DNA from: Arachnopeziza araneosa
Lineage: Eukaryota; Ascomycota; Leotiomycetes; Helotiales; Arachnopezizaceae
NCBI GenBank assembly: GCA_003988855.1
Contig: QYAI01000194.1
Span: 1 to 61,628 of the forward strand
Direction: 5' to 3'
Length of the DNA stretch: 61,628 nt
Each line of letters begins with the position of its first letter. Position 1 is the first letter of the stretch. Positions 58,577 through 61,628 of this stretch are shown here, piece by piece. The notes beneath the pieces were generated by a model that was not told the origin of the DNA, did not search any database, and worked only from the letters and a program-made list of their open reading frames with translations. A program made the position numbers and the translations under genes.

Positions 58577-58895
58577 GTGATATTTGTAAGTCTTATTAAT
58601 GATCGAACCGCTCCTGAATTGACAAAAAATAAACAACCACATGAAGCGATTCAGGTACACTCCGCTCCGACCCGGAAGCATATTCGAGTTCTAGAACTCG
58701 CGCCTGGAGGAGGAGATTGGGATTTGAAGGAACAACTTCTATCAGCCGACCTTGACGAAGATCCTGATTACTCGGCCCTGTCGTATGTATGGGGTTCGAG
58801 ATCAGATCACACAGAAATACGGTGCAACGAGTTCAAGTAGGAAATCACAGAGCGACACCTCTTTGCTGTTTAGCTCTGTAAAAACATTTGCGAAT
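58577..58895 (+). pseudogene. HET-domain N-terminal remnant
   Basis: A 87-codon frame carries the opening of a HET protein: KHIRVLELAPGGGDWDLKEQ then DYSALSYVWGSRSDHTEIRC. A TAG at about 58838-58840 follows NEFK, after which the same frame continues as EITERHLFAV, the expected next HET segment, before another stop. The core FWIDALCINQ motif and everything beyond it are missing. This is a truncated, decayed copy and differs in sequence from the HET gene at 13.9 kb. Confidence 0.85.
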
Positions 58896-59395
58896 AGGAT
58901 TGTTGCAGGAATATCCGTCTACGTCCATTGGCGTGACACACGACCTTTTATTATCAAAGGAGAAGCGAAGCAATCCTCACTCCACATACAATATGTATTC
59001 AATACAACATATAAATACATCCATAAACGGGAGCAACAGTCAGAATAACTGTCTTAAGTCCTATTTAGGCCCTTGTTATTCATTATTCGACCTCTTTGAT
59101 AAGCAATCCGATCGAAGATCCAATCCTCTAATCCTTTTTGGGCTCCAAAACACCATTTGCCCTAGAAATCATCCTCTTGTTTACCCCATCACTGGCCTGC
59201 ACTTTGAATCGGCTACACTAGTAACGTTCCGTATCTTCCTCATTTAGTGGCGAGATATTTCGCTAAGTGTATCATGTGTCTAAAGATATGACCAGGACAA
59301 TAGAAGCAGAGCGTCACAGTCTTGGGGATTTGATCACTCCATCTACTCACTTGCAACTTCTCACGAAACGTCCGGCCTTTCGCGTCCACGCCCAT
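58896..59395. other. Intergenic
   Basis: AT-rich, no gene supported. Confidence 0.55.
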
Positions 59396-60454
59396 CTAAG
59401 ACCGTTCAACGACCAGCTTGATTGCCGATATCTTGTCTTCTTTCTTGCCTTCTTTCATGCGGTCAATAGCCTCCTGGATCCCTTCCTGGCCCTTCTCAGC
59501 GAAGACCGGCATGAGGTCGATAGCCTCCTGGATCCCTTCCAGACCCTTCTTGTTGACGACCAAGGGTGGAGGGGCGACCTTTTAGGCTCCCTTGGCCAGA
59601 GCCTCGGGCAGGTATCCCTCAAAGGTGGCAAGTGTCGTCTCAAACCAACAGTCGGGGAATGGTTTGAAATTCTCGGCTGTTGGCTGCTTGACGTCCACTC
59701 CCTTAGGCACATCATCCAAGTTATCGATGAAATTGGACGATGCAAAGTTGAGCTAGCAGGAATCGTGTCAGCTTCTCGTATGGGAGGTGGAGGCAAAGTG
59801 CCTTAATACCTTTTGCTTGGACGCTGCCGCAACCTCGCATGCCGCGACATTGCCATCCTTCAATCCAGCCGCCATGAAGCTACCGGCACATTCGCCTTTG
59901 TCGAGCTCTGGGGCGACCTTCTCGGTGACGTCGGTATCTTTATAATCGAAGACCTGGACGGCGCCAAGGCCCTTGACGTAGTCGAAGTTCTTCGACGAAC
60001 AGGTGGCGATTACGTCGTAGCCTGCAGCCGTAACTAGCTGGATAGCATTGCTGCCAATAGCAGAGCTGCCTCCCCAGACCAAAACGGACTTTCCCGTCTT
60101 GGGTACGCCCAGCTTGGGGTAGTCGAGGTGAAGGTAGTCCTTTCCAAACAGGAACATAGCACTGGTAGAGCTGCAGAGGCCGAAAACGACAGCTTCACGG
60201 TACGCCATGTCGCCCGGGATTTTGGCCATCAATTTGTTCTCCAGGGCTACAAAGTCTTGAAAGCCGTTATTGGCGGCAAAGCCAAAGACACGGTCACCGA
60301 CGCAGAACCGGGAGGCGGCGGTAGAGCCCGAAGCCACGGCCTCAACAGTACCGGCAACGTCACAGCCTAGAATAACGGGGTAATTGACCATATTCCTGTC
60401 CTGGAGCATATAGTCACAGGGATTGATAGCCCAGGCACGCACCTTGACTAGCAC
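59396..60454 (-). pseudogene. Zinc-type alcohol dehydrogenase-like (MDR) reductase, broken
   Basis: Exons 60454-59810 and 59752-59396 follow an MDR quinone-oxidoreductase/enoyl-reductase-like protein: LVKVRAWAINPCDY, PVILGCDVAGTVEAVA, VGDRVFGFA, SVLVWGGSSAIGSNAIQL (NAD(P)H-binding), GYDVIATCSSKNFDYVKGLG. Splicing gives SKQK-LNFASSNFID. Two defects: an in-frame TAA after EALAKGA, with conserved KVAPPPLVV continuing past it; and no N-terminus, because an in-frame stop lies shortly upstream of the first conserved residues and no starting exon is found. A 54-bp tandem duplication in the tail repeats EGIQEAID. Such enzymes serve as trans-acting enoyl reductases in some polyketide pathways, but no synthase is near. 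Confidence 0.75.
59462..59550 (-). repeat. 54-bp tandem duplication in the dehydrogenase tail
   Basis: Plus-strand TAGCCTCCTGGATCCCTTCC occurs twice, 54 bp apart, keeping frame and duplicating EGIQEAID in the predicted C-terminus. Confidence 0.85.
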
Positions 60455-60870
60455 CTCCCTATCCGAGTGGTCGCGGGGTTAGTGTCTCCTCCGAGGTGAC
60501 ACCTAGTTTGCAGTGGGCATAAGCCTCCTCCGGCAGGGCACGTCCTTTGGGCTTTTACAGGGCACAAACATATCTCCCCGCCTCAATTCAGCAAGGACCC
60601 CACGATTGAATGATGAAATGAATTATCGGCGGTATTCTACTAAAGAGACAACCGACATAGCGGTACTACCCAAAACAAGATAAATATAGCTTATTTTAAG
60701 TATCTGAGATCTTGACTTTATTTTTAAGTTTATCTTCTAGCAATATATGTTCATCATTCACTTATTTTGACTCCGCAGCCGTGAACTCCTACAGTGAGGC
60801 GTGATGGGAATGCAAAGAGCTTTGCATTAGTCGACCGTAGGCCTTTTGCTAGGACCTCATGAATAGATCA
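60455..60870. other. Intergenic
   Basis: Between the broken dehydrogenase and the GFA gene. The first part might hold decayed 5' sequence of the dehydrogenase. Nothing else seen. Confidence 0.45.
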
Positions 60871-61324
60871 TCACTCCTTTACACTTAATCTACTCCCTTC
60901 TACCCTCTTCATTGCCAAACGGTGAACGTCAATACCATCTAAGCATCTGGCATTAATGCCCCACACATCTGGAGGAGCTGTTCTCGGTCGTCTAAAAGGC
61001 AATATGCCACACACCTTACAGAAGTAATCTTTGGCAGCCATAGTATTCCACTGATAGACAGAGAGATTTTCAATCGGTGTGAGAAGAGTGAACTCGGATT
61101 CTGGAATACGGAAGATGAGTGCCCCGCGGCGGATGCAGATGGTACAGTCACAGATGCCGACTTCGGTAGGAGTGACCTTGACTGTGAAGCGGGTGAGCTT
61201 GCAGTGGCAGGAGCCGTGGATGGTCGAGGGCGGGCTGGGTTGACTTGAATTGTTAGATATGCAGAATAGTTCTGGTAGAATCTGATATTGAGAAATGAGG
61301 ATACCTTGATTTGTCGTCTCCCAT
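60871..61324 (-). CDS. GFA/CENP-V-like zinc-binding protein, two exons
   Basis: Exons 61324-61305 and 61243-60871 join to 130 residues; the first exon codes only MGDDKS plus two bases. The glutathione-dependent formaldehyde-activating/CENP-V fold is marked by zinc cysteines: GSCHC (Cys19, 21), GICDCTICIRRGA (Cys38, 40, 43) and DYFCKVCGILPF (Cys82, 85), followed by WGINARCLDGID, a very conserved family ending. The family binds zinc and some members add thiols to aldehydes; most fungal copies have no known substrate. The 61-nt intron has a CTAAC branch and AAG acceptor. A longer open frame on the same strand in another phase (61388-60939) is a shadow of this gene. Confidence 0.9.
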
Positions 61325-61628
61325 TGCTGTAACTGGAAGAAAGTGAATTGGGTTCAACAAATAGTGAATAGAGATTGTGTCGAAGCAACTTAAAATCTCA
61401 TACATATGATTCTGAATATTATATACAATCTCGCGGTTTACGACACGATCCTTATGAGAAGGTGGGATGTGGAGGGGTTGGAGAGTGGGTGTGAATCACG
61501 TGTTTTTGCTGCTTTGAAACTTCCGTCTATCTAATAGTCGGTGCTCTTCCACGCACGGGCAGGCCCTGGTGGTCGGAGAAAGCAAAGGTCCACCCGCAAG
61601 CAAAACGTCCACCCTCAAAATTGCGACC
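61325..61628. other. Right-end flank
   Basis: Upstream region of the GFA-like gene. A CACGTG palindrome is at 61497-61502. No gene seen. Confidence 0.5.

Noticed and set aside
60939..61388. 149-codon minus frame at the right end
   Set aside because: Another frame of the same strand encodes a clear GFA/CENP-V protein with zinc cysteines; this one is its shadow.

Overview
The window is nuclear DNA of a filamentous ascomycete (Pezizomycotina; a leotiomycete or sordariomycete would fit, but this is inference). The basis is short GT-AG introns of about 40-102 nt with CTAAC/CTGAC-like branch points, and families typical of these fungi: HET domain, Zn2Cys6 regulator, BAS2-like secreted cysteine modules, fungal tyrosinase, GH76, GH5 and large MFS transporters. 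Genes lie on both strands with no operons. I rebuilt exon-intron structures by hand; for most genes the joined exons close in frame, which supports the models.

Layout. 2.1-6.1 kb: a six-exon tyrosinase and a single-pass membrane glycoprotein, both minus. 7.2-8.0 kb: a broken metallophosphoesterase. 10.4-12.3 kb: a sugar transporter whose start codon directly follows five 39-bp tandem repeats. 13.9-15.8 kb: a HET-domain gene. 16.2-17.3 kb: a secreted protein with four six-cysteine modules. 19.3-19.7 kb: a small orphan ORF. 21.1-27.5 kb: three minus-strand genes (secreted CrtC/Diels-Alderase-like protein, amidase, type-B carboxylesterase), then a plus-strand MFS transporter (28.0-30.1), a DUF3237 protein (31.0-31.7) and a convergent FAD oxidoreductase (32.0-33.7). 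This stretch looks most like a small metabolic locus. 34.7-37.4 kb: a GNAT acetyltransferase and a Zn2Cys6 regulator.

38.1-45.4 kb holds a decayed DHA2 transporter, a decayed P450 divergent from it, and an apparently intact 11-exon MFS transporter: probably the remains of a small metabolite cluster. 45.6-55.5 kb has a conserved protein of unknown function, a Gly-rich ORF, a secreted GH76 alpha-1,6-mannanase-type enzyme, a disordered conserved protein and a secreted GH5 glucanase; the last two enzymes point to cell-wall glycan remodelling. 57.3-57.9 kb: a secreted protein whose N-terminal repeats resemble bacterial proteins. 58.6-61.3 kb: a HET remnant, a broken zinc-type dehydrogenase and, at the right edge, a small two-exon GFA/CENP-V-like gene.

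No rRNA gene, tRNA gene, CRISPR array or complete transposon was recognised. The main novelty candidates are the repeat array abutting the transporter start codon, the four-module BAS2-like protein, the secreted CrtC-like/amidase/esterase/MFS/DUF3237/oxidoreductase neighbourhood, and the bacterial-like secreted repeat protein. Five genes are visibly broken, so the window has high gene turnover.
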